From Thiodiazotropha sp037382065 (lineage in GTDB: Bacteria; Pseudomonadota; Gammaproteobacteria; Chromatiales; Chromatiaceae): 23,975 bases of DNA. The notes under the pieces were generated by a model that saw nothing but the letters and a program-made list of their open reading frames with translations, was not told where the DNA came from and searched no databases. How positions within the stretch are numbered: the stretch's first letter is position 1; the number at the start of each line of letters is the position of its first letter. Positions 7,464 through 14,672 of the stretch are shown piece by piece. The position numbers and the translations under genes were made by a program. The DNA lies in NCBI GenBank assembly GCA_037382065.1, contig JARRQF010000065.1, positions 1 through 23,975 of the forward strand. Reading direction: 5' to 3'.

Positions 7464-8886
7464 AAAAGTCTACAGGCGAGGTAGCACCCTGTTCAGAGTG
7501 TGGTGGTGCTTCGTACCAGGAGAGCTTCTCCTGTAGTTCCACCACATGCCCAACAATGATCAGAGTGGGTGGTTTCGGTTTTTCCCGTTCCACCACATCC
7601 AAAATGTTTTTCAGGGTGCCGGTGAAGACTTGTTGTAGATGGGTTGTGCCTTGTTGGATGAGTGCGATCGGCATTTCGGCGGACACTCCATGGTTCTGCA
7701 ATTCACGACAGATTACAGGCAGACCTACTAGTCCCATATAGAAAACGATCGTCTGGTTCGGCTGGGCTAACATCTCCCAATTGAGGTTCATGCTGCCATC
7801 TTTGAGATGCCCTGTGACAAATGTGACCGATTGGGCATAGTCCCGGTGGGTCAGTGGAATGCCTGAGTAGGAGGCACACCCCGCTGCAGCGGTAATCCCC
7901 GGAATAACCTGAAAGGGAACCCCCTCTTCCGCGAGGGTGTCGATCTCTTCTCCACCGCGTCCAAAGATAAAGGGGTCGCCTCCCTTGAGGCGCAGCACAC
8001 GTTTGCCCTGTTTTGCGAGTCGCGCCAGTAATTTGTTGATCTCTTCCTGGCGCATGGCATGTTTGTCCCGCTCCTTGCCGACATAGATACGCTCAGCGTC
8101 GTGTCGGGTCATCTCCAGAATCGGTTTCGCTACCAGCCGGTCATAAACGACTACATCTGCCTGCTGCATCAGACGTAGGGCACGAAAGGTCAGTAGGTCT
8201 GGGTCTCCAGGGCCAGCACCCACTAGGTAAACCTCACCCATCTCTTTATCCATGGTGGATTTATTCAGCAGGCGTTCCATCAGTTGATTTGCCTCCTCAT
8301 CGTGACCGGAGAAGACTCTTTCTGCAACGCCGCCTTCTAGGACTCGGTCCCAAAACAGGCGGCGATCCAGGGGGGTGTCGAAGCGATCCTTGACTTGTTG
8401 TCTGAAGCGATTACATAGATCAGCCAGACGCCCATAACCGGCGGGAATCAAGGATTCGAGCCGGGAACGAATGAGCCGCGCCAGCACGGGAGAGGCACCC
8501 CCGGTAGAGATGGCGGCAACGACTGGAGAGCGGTCGATAATCGATGGCACAATAAAGCTGCACAAGGCCGGTTGGTCGGCCACATTGACGGGGATACGCA
8601 TCTTCTTGGCGAGTTCTGCCGCACGCTGGTTGATCGCCGCATCATTGGTTGCAGCAATGGCCAGGTGTCGCCCAAGCATGTCCTCATCCTGAAAGCCACG
8701 CGCAATGTGTGACAGCTGCCCCTCATCTCGCCAGGTTGTGAGGTTTTGGCTTAAATCGGGAGAAACCAACACCACATCGGCACCCGATTTGAGCAGCAGT
8801 GCGGTTTTTCTTTCTGCGACCGCGCCGCCGCCAATAACTAGGCATGATTTATTTTTTATGTCGAGAAAAATAGGGAGAAATTCCAT
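7462..8886 (-). CDS. cysG: Siroheme synthase (trifunctional CysG)
   Basis: A 474-residue protein that makes siroheme from uroporphyrinogen III: the C-terminal half methylates it with SAM, and the N-terminal half oxidises precorrin-2 with NAD and inserts iron. MEFLPIFLDIKNKSCLVIGG and GAVAERK form the NAD site; SFIVPSIIDRSPVV and STGGASPVLARLIR follow. The position of the phosphoserine of the enteric enzyme (S128) is Thr128 here. The methyltransferase begins at VYLVGAGPGDPDLLT and includes RLKGGDPFIFGRGGEE and SGIPLTHRDYAQSV. It is divergent from the rhd-tusA-dsrE2 cluster. Siroheme is needed by assimilatory and reverse-dissimilatory sulfite reductases, so the neighbourhood suits a sulfur oxidiser. 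Confidence 0.96.
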   Translation of the reverse strand: MEFLPIFLDIKNKSCLVIGGGAVAERKTALLLKSGADVVLVSPDLSQNLTTWRDEGQLSHIARGFQDEDMLGRHLAIAATNDAAINQRAAELAKKMRIPVNVADQPALCSFIVPSIIDRSPVVAAISTGGASPVLARLIRSRLESLIPAGYGRLADLCNRFRQQVKDRFDTPLDRRLFWDRVLEGGVAERVFSGHDEEANQLMERLLNKSTMDKEMGEVYLVGAGPGDPDLLTFRALRLMQQADVVVYDRLVAKPILEMTRHDAERIYVGKERDKHAMRQEEINKLLARLAKQGKRVLRLKGGDPFIFGRGGEEIDTLAEEGVPFQVIPGITAAAGCASYSGIPLTHRDYAQSVTFVTGHLKDGSMNLNWEMLAQPNQTIVFYMGLVGLPVICRELQNHGVSAEMPIALIQQGTTHLQQVFTGTLKNILDVVEREKPKPPTLIIVGHVVELQEKLSWYEAPPHSEQGATSPVDF

Positions 8887-8993
8887 AAAAACAACCAGAT
8901 AGAGTTTAATTATTTGCTATTTAAGCAGCTTGTGGTGACTCTACCATGAGCCAATCACACTGAAAAGAGCTGGGTTTATTCTATTAATCCAAC

Positions 8994-9026
8994 TTGCAAT
9001 ATTTAAACGCATTAATATACTAATGC
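8994..9026 (+). promoter_or_regulatory. Candidate promoter with overlapping 18-bp dyad (rhd)
   Basis: TTGCAA (8994-8999) and TATACT (9016-9021) are 16 bases apart and fit a sigma-70 promoter about 40 bases before the rhodanese start. The inverted repeat GCATTA-ATATAC-TAATGC (9009-9026) covers the -10 box, where a bound repressor would block transcription. The call is by eye. Confidence 0.4.
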
Positions 9027-9064
9027 ACTTTGTTTTCTTAAGTTCTTGAGGCAACCCAGACGTG

Positions 9065-9391
9065 ATGATAAAGGAAATAGACGCTTCCGACCTTGATAAA
9101 CGTATAGCAGAGGGTGGCGACTTTCTGCTGCTCGATATCCGTAGCGCAGGTGAACTGGTTCAGGGTGTTTTGCCCGATGCTGAGCATATTCCAATGCACC
9201 TCCTCCCTGTGCGAATGGCTGATCTGCCAAAAGACAAAGACGTGATTCTTTACTGCCATAGCGGCGCACGCTCCTACCATGCCTGCGCCTATCTAGCTCA
9301 GCAGGGTTTTTCAAATGCGATTAACCTACGTGGTGGTATTCTTGCCTGGGCAAAATCGGGCTACCAATTGGAGACCCGATTGGCCAGTTAG
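9065..9391 (+). CDS. Rhodanese of the rhd-tusA-dsrE2 sulfur relay
   Basis: A 108-residue single-domain rhodanese. LLLDIRSAGELVQG is followed by the active loop ILYCHSGARS with C64 and the closing INLRGGILAWAKSGY. A GAGG box lies at 9048-9051; GTG at 9062, one codon upstream, is equally possible. In sulfur oxidisers, rhodanese genes of this type precede tusA and dsrE2, and the protein moves sulfane sulfur from low-molecular-weight persulfides to TusA. Here tusA follows after about 200 bases with its own likely promoter, so the genes may be only partly cotranscribed. Confidence 0.88.
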   Translation: MIKEIDASDLDKRIAEGGDFLLLDIRSAGELVQGVLPDAEHIPMHLLPVRMADLPKDKDVILYCHSGARSYHACAYLAQQGFSNAINLRGGILAWAKSGYQLETRLAS

Positions 9392-9503
9392 GCTTTTTGG
9401 TCGCAATAATTAGGCATAAAGCATAAAGAAAGATGGATTGTTTCGGAGCTGGTAAGGATCGAGAGACCTTACTGCTGCGATAGGCTGTCAGATGGGGTAC
9501 CGC

Positions 9504-9532
9504 TTGCGTTTGTAGGTCGCATGGCATATAAA
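9504..9532 (+). promoter_or_regulatory. Candidate tusA promoter
   Basis: TTGCGT (9504-9509) and TATAAA (9527-9532) are separated by exactly 17 bases, about 64 bases before the tusA start. A hairpin GTAAGG...CCTTAC (9452-9472) lies upstream and could end or attenuate the rhodanese transcript, though it has no T-run. Confidence 0.4.
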
Positions 9533-9595
9533 GGTCCGTCTGATTTTTCCCTACGATTTAATAGACTCAATTTAAAAATAGCTGGAGGTCATACC

Positions 9596-9826
9596 ATGGC
9601 AGATTTTGATCAAGAACTGGACGCAAGTGGACTCAACTGCCCACTACCAATTTTGCGAGCTAAGAAGACACTGAATGGTATGGAGGCAGGTCAGGTTCTG
9701 CACATCATTGCTACAGACCCAGGTTCTGTGAAGGACTTCGAAGCATTTGCCAGCCAGACTGGCAATGAGCTGATGGAATCTAAAGAAGTTGGCGGAAAGT
9801 TTGAATTTCTAATCAAAAAATCTTGA
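9596..9826 (+). CDS. tusA: TusA-family sulfur carrier protein
   Basis: A 76-residue SirA/TusA protein starting at ATG 9596 behind a strong TGGAGGT ribosome-binding site (9583-9589). LDASGLNCPLPILRAKKTL holds the CPxP motif, with the sulfur-accepting Cys15. An upstream in-frame start at 9521 lies inside the likely promoter and is rejected. TusA carries sulfur as a persulfide between the rhodanese and DsrE2 or DsrEFH. In organisms that oxidise stored or external sulfur this relay feeds the Dsr pathway in the cytoplasm; it can also serve tRNA thiolation or molybdenum cofactor synthesis. Its position between rhd and dsrE2 supports the sulfur-oxidation role. Confidence 0.95.
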   Translation: MADFDQELDASGLNCPLPILRAKKTLNGMEAGQVLHIIATDPGSVKDFEAFASQTGNELMESKEVGGKFEFLIKKS

Positions 9827-9870
9827 TTAGAGCTACCTGACCCATTAGGGACTTTTTTGGAGACAAAGCG

Positions 9871-10353
9871 ATGTCAGACGAAAAAAAGTTAGCCATAATT
9901 GCGACTAAGGGCTCTTTAGATTGGGCCTATCCACCCTTTATTTTGGCCTCTACCGCTGCGGCGCTGGGTTATGATACGGAGATCTTCTTCACCTTCTACG
10001 GTTTGCAGTTATTGAAAAAGAACCTTGACCTTGAAGTGACTCCACTGGGAAATCCCGGCATGCCAATGCCGATGGGCATGAATAAGTGGTTTCCTGTAAT
10101 GGGACTGACCTTGCCAGGTATGCAGGGTATGATGACCAGCATGATGAAGAAAAAGATGGCCTCCAAAGGTGTGGCTGATCTCGCTGAACTGCGCGAACTT
10201 TGCCAGGAAGCTGAGGTTAGACTGATTGCCTGTCAGATGACAGTTGATCTGTTTGAAATGAATACTTCTGAGTTCATTGATGGCATTGAATATGCTGGTG
10301 CGGCTCGATTCTTTGAGTTCGCAGGACAAAGTGATATCTGCCTTTACATCTAA
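9871..10353 (+). CDS. dsrE2: DsrE2-type sulfurtransferase
   Basis: A 160-residue DsrE/DsrF-like protein with GGAG (9859-9862) at good spacing. It opens KKLAIIATKGSLDWAYPPF and has EIFFTFYGLQLLKK, a Met/Gly/Pro-rich middle (about 62-95) that may touch the membrane, and RLIACQMTVDLFEM with C121. A second cysteine, C157, lies in the C-terminal SDICLYI. Both positions match what I recall as the conserved persulfide-binding cysteines of the DsrE2A group. It follows tusA by 44 bases. In the known cluster it exchanges sulfur with TusA and the rhodanese. The gene looks complete and ends 17 bases from the convergent porin gene. Confidence 0.92.
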   Translation: MSDEKKLAIIATKGSLDWAYPPFILASTAAALGYDTEIFFTFYGLQLLKKNLDLEVTPLGNPGMPMPMGMNKWFPVMGLTLPGMQGMMTSMMKKKMASKGVADLAELRELCQEAEVRLIACQMTVDLFEMNTSEFIDGIEYAGAARFFEFAGQSDICLYI

Positions 10354-10370
10354 TCCGTTGTAATATGCAG

Positions 10371-11513
10371 CTAAGGCGCCGCCCCATAAGGGCAGTTATT
10401 GCTCAAGGTGTGGCCGATACCCAGGCTGAATAACTGTCTGTCTGCATCAGGTATTCTTATGCTGAAGCGCTCATCTTTCTGAGGTGTTTCATCGTAGGTA
10501 TAACCGACCCTCAGTTGAGTTGCTTGGCTGAAGTCATAGGTGACACCCAAGCGGTATGCGTTGGCGTTGTCAAAGTTATTGATGCTGGTGGAGAGTGTTT
10601 TTCTATACTCCTTATTTTTGATATCGAGGGTGTCGAACGTTTTCCAACCCGTACGGGTAAAATCGAACTCAATGGCAAGCTTCTCAGTGGTTTGATGGCG
10701 AACGCCAAGCTGTAGTCTCCATGGTAGCTCGAGGGTGGCAGTAACGTTGTCAGAGAGCCTTTTGCTTTGAAGGGTTCCCGTTCCATCATCCAGGGTGCCC
10801 TCAACCTTTATCTTTGAACTGGAGTGGTAACTTGCACCAAAACTCAAGCTGTCCAACACCAGCATGCCACCTAGGTTAAAGCCTGTGCTACGCCCATCCC
10901 CTTCCAGGTTTGACTTTGGATAGACACCGGTGCCCGTATTGATTTTACTGTTGAAGGTGACCTCTTTCATCCAGTAGTAGTCGACACCGAAAGCCAGGGA
11001 GGCCCGATCAGAGAGTTTGTAAGCAACGCTGGGGCTGAATGCTGCGATTTCCAATTTGGTTTTTGTGGGTATCCCAGTACCTGCCGGGTATTGCTGGTTA
11101 TATGTCTCCACCTGCCACTCTGTTTCCAGGCCAAATGGGGCGTTGACCGAGATGCCGAGAGTCCAGTCTTTATTCAGGTTATTATGAGCTGTGATGGCCG
11201 GAATGATTACTACATCATTTGCTTTGCTATCGACACTGCCAGAGCCTGTATCAGCAGTTAAATCGGGTTTGACCAGAAGTGTTCCGAGAGAGAGTGATTT
11301 GCCCTGATGAAAAGACATGGCGGCGGGGTTGTATGCAATGGCGCCAAGGACTTTTGGATTGGCGACCAATGCATTGGATGTGCCCAGACCGGTTGTGTTT
11401 AACTCAGGAATGCCGAAACCCGAAGCCAGAGCCGCTGAATTGGCTATGACAAGGGCCGAGCTACAAACAAGTGTCAATGTAGTAGTTCGTGAATAGGTCT
11501 TGTTTTTATGCAT
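10371..11513 (-). CDS. FadL-family outer-membrane porin, C-terminally truncated
   Basis: A 380-residue precursor starting at ATG 11513 after TGGAGGAT; the longer 11546 start is less likely. The signal peptide is LTLVCSSALVIANSAALA, with cleavage before SGFGIPELNTTGLG, the plug-domain start of FadL/TodX proteins. These form 14-strand barrels that admit fatty acids or hydrocarbons. YNPAAMSFHQG and the late RVGYTYDETP and SIRIPDADRQLFSLGIG segments align with E. coli FadL up to about 55 residues before its end. The protein then stops as HTLSNNCPYGAAP, so the last two strands and the terminal aromatic residue expected by the barrel-assembly machinery are missing. The 3' end abuts dsrE2, leaving no room for the rest. 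It is probably non-functional or recently truncated. Confidence 0.85.
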   Translation of the reverse strand: MHKNKTYSRTTTLTLVCSSALVIANSAALASGFGIPELNTTGLGTSNALVANPKVLGAIAYNPAAMSFHQGKSLSLGTLLVKPDLTADTGSGSVDSKANDVVIIPAITAHNNLNKDWTLGISVNAPFGLETEWQVETYNQQYPAGTGIPTKTKLEIAAFSPSVAYKLSDRASLAFGVDYYWMKEVTFNSKINTGTGVYPKSNLEGDGRSTGFNLGGMLVLDSLSFGASYHSSSKIKVEGTLDDGTGTLQSKRLSDNVTATLELPWRLQLGVRHQTTEKLAIEFDFTRTGWKTFDTLDIKNKEYRKTLSTSINNFDNANAYRLGVTYDFSQATQLRVGYTYDETPQKDERFSIRIPDADRQLFSLGIGHTLSNNCPYGAAP

Positions 11514-11687
11514 GCGGATCCTCCACCTATGTTGTTGTTTTTCCATACCTGTCCTCTCTACTCTTATGAACTTGAAAGGAACTCTGGTTTGTATTGTATT
11601 CTATCCAGATCACCCTTCAGTTATCGGCAAATCCGGTTAATAAGACGTGATTCTAGTGGAATGTCGATAAATTACCACAATTTGAGC

Positions 11688-11735
11688 CATTTGTGGGCCT
11701 CTGAAATTATCGAACAGTTTAGAACACTACACTAG
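11688..11735 (+). repeat. CTAGTGTGG-family repeat, short form
   Basis: CATTTGTGGGCCTCTGAAA (11688-11706) is identical to 18515-18533, and both copies then run through CGAACAGT/TCAAACAGT to CACTACACTAG or CACCACACTAA. It lies 23 bases before an alternative LysR start (11758), so it may contribute to that gene's leader or promoter. Confidence 0.75.
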
Positions 11736-11802
11736 TACCAGGGGTTTATGGTATAAAATGCGTTTATCCCCGCAAAGAACAACTAATTGGGCATCTTTAC
11801 CT

Positions 11803-12711
11803 ATGGCAGATCGCAGATTACAAGTTTTCCATACCGTTGCGCGTCTGTTGAGTTTTACCAAGGCAGCTGAAACCTTGCATATGACCCAGCCGGCTGTAAC
11901 ATTTCAGGTTCGGCAGCTTGAAGAGTATTTCAACACTCGCTTGTTTGATAGAACGCATAACCGAATCAGCCTGACGGAGGCTGGAGACCGGGTGTTTGGC
12001 TATGCTGATCGGATATTTGACCTCTATGCGGATATGGAGAATTCAGTCAGGGAGATGACTGGTGAGATTCGTGGTGCATTGACCATTGGCGCCAGTACCA
12101 CCATTGCTGAGTACATGCTGCCTGCCTTGTTGGGTGATTTTGGTATCCGATTTCCCGAGGTGACCATTTACTTGCGAGTTTCCAACTCCGAAGGCATTGT
12201 TTCTATGGTGGAGAACAATACAATTGATCTTGGAGTGGTCGAGGCGCCGGTAGGAAACAAGAATCTGGTTGTTGAGATTTGCCGGGAAGATCACCTAGTA
12301 GCCATTGTGCCACCAACTCATGAACTAGCAAATCTAGAATCCGTAACTATTGAGCAGTTAATCGAACATCCCTTCATTTGCCGTGAAGAGGGATCCGGTA
12401 CCCGGGAAGTGATCAATGAATATCTGGAATGCAATTGTGTCGATTCTAATTTGAATATCTATATGGAGCTCGGAAGCCCTGAGGCGGTCAAAGGTGCTGT
12501 AGAAGCAGGGATGGGGGTGTCAGTTGTCTCCCGGGCCACTATTCAGAAAGAGCTCAAGTTGGATACCCTGCGAGCCATTAATCTGGTGCCTACTTTGGAG
12601 CGGCCATTCTCCTTCGTCCATCAAAAACAGAAATTTCGTCTACGTGCCATGGAAGAGCTACTCGATTTTGCACGGAGTTATTGTGTTGACCATCCGGAAT
12701 CGCAGCTTTAA
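11803..12711 (+). CDS. LysR-family transcriptional regulator
   Basis: About 302 residues from ATG 11803 (MADRRLQVFHTVARLL), the start expected from the family; an in-frame ATG at 11758 would add 15 unconserved residues. The winged helix-turn-helix is SFTKAAETLHMTQPAVTFQV. The effector domain (about 90-290) includes GALTIGASTTIAEYMLP and CREEGSGTREVINEYL, similar to the CysB/YeiE/CbbR-like branch that often responds to small metabolites of sulfur, carbon or nitrogen metabolism. The effector cannot be read from sequence. The gene is divergent from the porin gene. Its stop codon overlaps a copy of the 19-nt box. Confidence 0.9.
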   Translation: MADRRLQVFHTVARLLSFTKAAETLHMTQPAVTFQVRQLEEYFNTRLFDRTHNRISLTEAGDRVFGYADRIFDLYADMENSVREMTGEIRGALTIGASTTIAEYMLPALLGDFGIRFPEVTIYLRVSNSEGIVSMVENNTIDLGVVEAPVGNKNLVVEICREDHLVAIVPPTHELANLESVTIEQLIEHPFICREEGSGTREVINEYLECNCVDSNLNIYMELGSPEAVKGAVEAGMGVSVVSRATIQKELKLDTLRAINLVPTLERPFSFVHQKQKFRLRAMEELLDFARSYCVDHPESQL

Positions 12712-12735
12712 ACCTAGAATCCGCAGTTGACGGCT
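12711..12735 (+). repeat. 19-nt box copy after LysR gene
   Basis: AACCTAGAATCCGCAGTTG, followed by ACGGCT, begins at the last base of the LysR stop codon. It is identical over 19 bases to 15489-15507. No partner in inverted orientation is visible nearby, so it is a solo copy. Confidence 0.7.
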
Positions 12736-12775
12736 AATGACTGACGTAAGTTAATTAATGTCAAAGGTGCCATAG

Positions 12776-13162
12776 TTGCAATTCATACCCAAACAGCAGA
12801 AGCTCACTCCTGAGCAACAACAGCTATTGGATCTTGTTGAGCGGATAGAGCCCAGTGAATGTGCAACATTGTTGGCATTTGCTGAGTTTCTTGCCAGCCG
12901 GCAGGGGACATTGAAAATGGAGCCAGAGGTATCGCTGCCTCTCGAACCCAAGTTGGTTGAGCGACCGCCTCAGGAGTCTGTGGTAAAGGCAATCAAACGT
13001 CTCTCAGCCAGTTACTATATGCTTCAACGAGACAAGCTGCTGGATGAGACCTCCTCGTTAATGACATCACATATCATACAGGGAAGGGATGCTAAAGAGG
13101 TTATTGATGAATTGGAAAACCTATTTAAAAAGCATTATCAAGATTATTTGAAAGATTACTGA
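12776..13162 (+). CDS. Conserved-looking hypothetical protein
   Basis: A 128-residue protein that starts at TTG with AAAGGTG (12763-12769) as ribosome-binding site; no upstream ATG or GTG gives a longer frame. It is soluble and rich in Glu, Gln and Leu, with an N-terminal helix region (KLTPEQQQLLDLVERI), an ATLLAFAEFLASR segment, a Pro/Glu linker (about 45-62) and a C-terminal helical part (VIDELENLFKKHYQDYL). There is no signal peptide or known motif. It precedes the PerM-like gene by 20 bases and is probably translated from the same mRNA. I do not recognise a function. Confidence 0.75.
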   Translation: MQFIPKQQKLTPEQQQLLDLVERIEPSECATLLAFAEFLASRQGTLKMEPEVSLPLEPKLVERPPQESVVKAIKRLSASYYMLQRDKLLDETSSLMTSHIIQGRDAKEVIDELENLFKKHYQDYLKDY

Positions 13163-13182
13163 AATTATCGATAGGTTGTCAT

Positions 13183-14250
13183 ATGCAGGTTATTTCCCAG
13201 TGGTTTAAGCGATATTTTTCAGATCCCCAGATCATTTTTCTGATTCTCTTCTTACTCCTCTTTTTCGGTACTATTATTACCATGGGTGATATGCTTGCCC
13301 CTGTCTTGGCAAGTGTTGTCGTCGCCTATCTTCTTGAAGGGATTATTGCTCAGCTTGAGTTGAGATGCTGGCCTAGATTGATTTCGGTTATTCTTGTATT
13401 TGTTCTGTTTATACTCTTTGTGGCACTGGTACTTTTGGGGCTATTGCCTCTGCTTTCTCACCAGGTCACCGATTTTTTACAGCAGTTACCCAATATGATT
13501 GCTCTCGGCCAAAAGGCGTTGATGCAGTTGCCTGAGCGCTACCCCGACCTGATCCCGCAGGATCAGGTAGATCAACTAATACGGCAGATTCGTACTGAGA
13601 TCGCCTCTGTTGCTCAACAGGCAGTCTCCTGGTCATTGGCTTCGGTGGTGGGGTTCATTACCCTTGCTGTTTATCTGATCCTAATGCCATTGCTGGTGTT
13701 TTTCTTCCTTAAGGATAAACAACTGATAATAGATTGGTTCGTCTCCTACCTACCGAGTCATAGGCGGTTTTCGGTCACAGTTTGGAAGGATGTCGATAGA
13801 CAGATTGGCAACTATGTGCGAGGTAAATTCTGGGAGGTTATCGTCGTCTGGTCGGCTAGCTTTGTGACCTTTGCTCTATTAGGCTTAAATTATGCCTTGC
13901 TGCTTTCTGTGATGGTTGGGTTATCGGTGATCGTTCCCTATATCGGTGCCGCAGTTGTGACTGTACCTGTGCTATTCATTGCCTGGTTCCAGTGGGGCTG
14001 GTCTTCTGATTTTGCTTGGCTAGCTGCGTCCTACTTCATTATTCAAGCCCTTGATGGAAATGTGCTGGTACCTTTACTGTTTTCTGAAGTCGTCAATCTG
14101 CATCCAGTGGCCATTATCGTGGCGATTTTAGTATTTGGTGGATTCTGGGGTTTTTGGGGGGTGTTCTTTGCCATTCCATTGGCAACTCTTGTGCAGGCGG
14201 TACTTTCTGCTTGGCCTAAAAATGTTGTGGAAGAGGGGGAGACTCAGTGA
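13183..14250 (+). CDS. PerM/AI-2E-family membrane transporter
   Basis: A 355-residue integral membrane protein with about seven or eight hydrophobic segments. The first two lie at about 17-50, then 66-88, a soluble helical stretch (about 95-150, LPNMIALGQKALMQLPER), then several helices from 155 to the end. The conserved LLVFFFLKDKQLI, GNYVRGKFWEVIVV and VVTVPVLFIAWFQW segments fit the AI-2E family (PerM, YdiK, TqsA). Members export a range of solutes, including Na+ in some cases; quorum-signal export should not be assumed. The 128-residue protein upstream is probably cotranscribed. A strong hairpin lies just after the gene. Confidence 0.88.
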   Translation: MQVISQWFKRYFSDPQIIFLILFLLLFFGTIITMGDMLAPVLASVVVAYLLEGIIAQLELRCWPRLISVILVFVLFILFVALVLLGLLPLLSHQVTDFLQQLPNMIALGQKALMQLPERYPDLIPQDQVDQLIRQIRTEIASVAQQAVSWSLASVVGFITLAVYLILMPLLVFFFLKDKQLIIDWFVSYLPSHRRFSVTVWKDVDRQIGNYVRGKFWEVIVVWSASFVTFALLGLNYALLLSVMVGLSVIVPYIGAAVVTVPVLFIAWFQWGWSSDFAWLAASYFIIQALDGNVLVPLLFSEVVNLHPVAIIVAILVFGGFWGFWGVFFAIPLATLVQAVLSAWPKNVVEEGETQ

Positions 14251-14364
14251 TTTTTTAGTCCGTTGCGTTTGGACTTGGATTTTGCAGTGGACTGGTGACT
14301 ACTCCCCGCCCGCCGCAACAAGTTGCTTTGGGCGAGGCTTCTTGCTTCAACGTCCCTAAAAAAA
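14251..14364. other. Structured intergenic region between convergent genes
   Basis: CGCCC-gcc-GCAAC-aa-GTTGC-ttt-GGGCG (14307-14334) makes a strong stem-loop, and AGTCC...GGACT (14257-14275) a small one. The outer edges, GATTTTTTAG at the perM stop and CCCTAAAAAAATC at 14356-14368, are inverted relative to each other, so the whole stretch can pair. It could act as a two-way terminator: on either strand the outer arm ends in a run of A or T. A decayed MITE is the alternative. Confidence 0.45.
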
Positions 14365-14556
14365 TCAGGACTTCTTGGTATTGATGCCAAATATTGTCCA
14401 GAGTGGGCAGAATGAGATCAGGCCAGTGATCAAAGGAACGGCGCCGATGATTCCCAACCAGTTAATTGGGTTACTTAATAGAAATCCCCATGCAAGAATG
14501 GCCAAACCGGCAATGATTCGGATGATTCGTTCGATACCACCAACATTTTGAGTCAT
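14365..14556 (-). CDS. DUF2892-family small membrane protein
   Basis: A 63-residue protein with AGGAGAAC as ribosome-binding site. It has two hydrophobic helices (IIRIIAGLAILAWGFLL and WLGIIGAVPLITGLISF) and the hallmark CPLWTIFGINT. The fold is that of the membrane anchor of YgaP, a rhodanese from E. coli; here it stands alone. Genes of this family often occur near sulfide or persulfide functions and small regulators. It lies downstream of the Crp/Fnr gene on the same strand, separated by 113 bases that carry two dyads, so it may be that regulator's target. Confidence 0.88.
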   Translation of the reverse strand: MTQNVGGIERIIRIIAGLAILAWGFLLSNPINWLGIIGAVPLITGLISFCPLWTIFGINTKKS

Positions 14557-14588
14557 GCTATGTTCTCCTGATATGCTCTCGTCTTGAT

Positions 14589-14608
14589 ACTCAGTTATTA
14601 GACTGAGT
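14589..14608 (-). promoter_or_regulatory. 20-bp dyad upstream of the DUF2892 gene
   Basis: ACTCAGT-tattag-ACTGAGT is a perfect 7-bp inverted repeat with 6-base spacing, as in Crp-type sites, ending 33 bases before the start codon. On the minus strand a possible -10 (TAATAA) sits inside the dyad, with TTACCT 16 bases upstream. It is a candidate operator for the neighbouring Crp/Fnr protein. Confidence 0.4.
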
Positions 14609-14625
14609 TAGTAGTAAGGTAAGCA

Positions 14626-14672
14626 TAAGCTCTCTGTAGAGGGTTGTATGTGACTAAGTCACAGAGAGCTTA
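14626..14672. promoter_or_regulatory. 12-bp inverted repeat with nested palindrome at crp-like 3' end
   Basis: TAAGCTCTCTGT (14626-14637) and ACAGAGAGCTTA (14661-14672) are perfect reverse complements; the second contains the stop codon of the Crp/Fnr gene. Inside lies the 15-bp palindrome TGTGACT-A-AGTCACA (14649-14663), which resembles a Crp-type site with one base fewer in the centre. No T-run follows, so a simple terminator is doubtful. Confidence 0.45.

Noticed and set aside
9012..9314. Minus-strand frames opposite the rhodanese and its promoter
   Set aside because: They are antisense shadows of the rhodanese gene.
9521..9595. Longer tusA start giving 25 extra residues
   Set aside because: The extension lies over the likely promoter, and the ATG at 9596 has a strong ribosome-binding site and matches the family length.
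11803..12711. Naming the LysR gene cysB or cbbR
   Set aside because: Only general resemblance to that branch is visible; neither cys nor cbb targets are adjacent.
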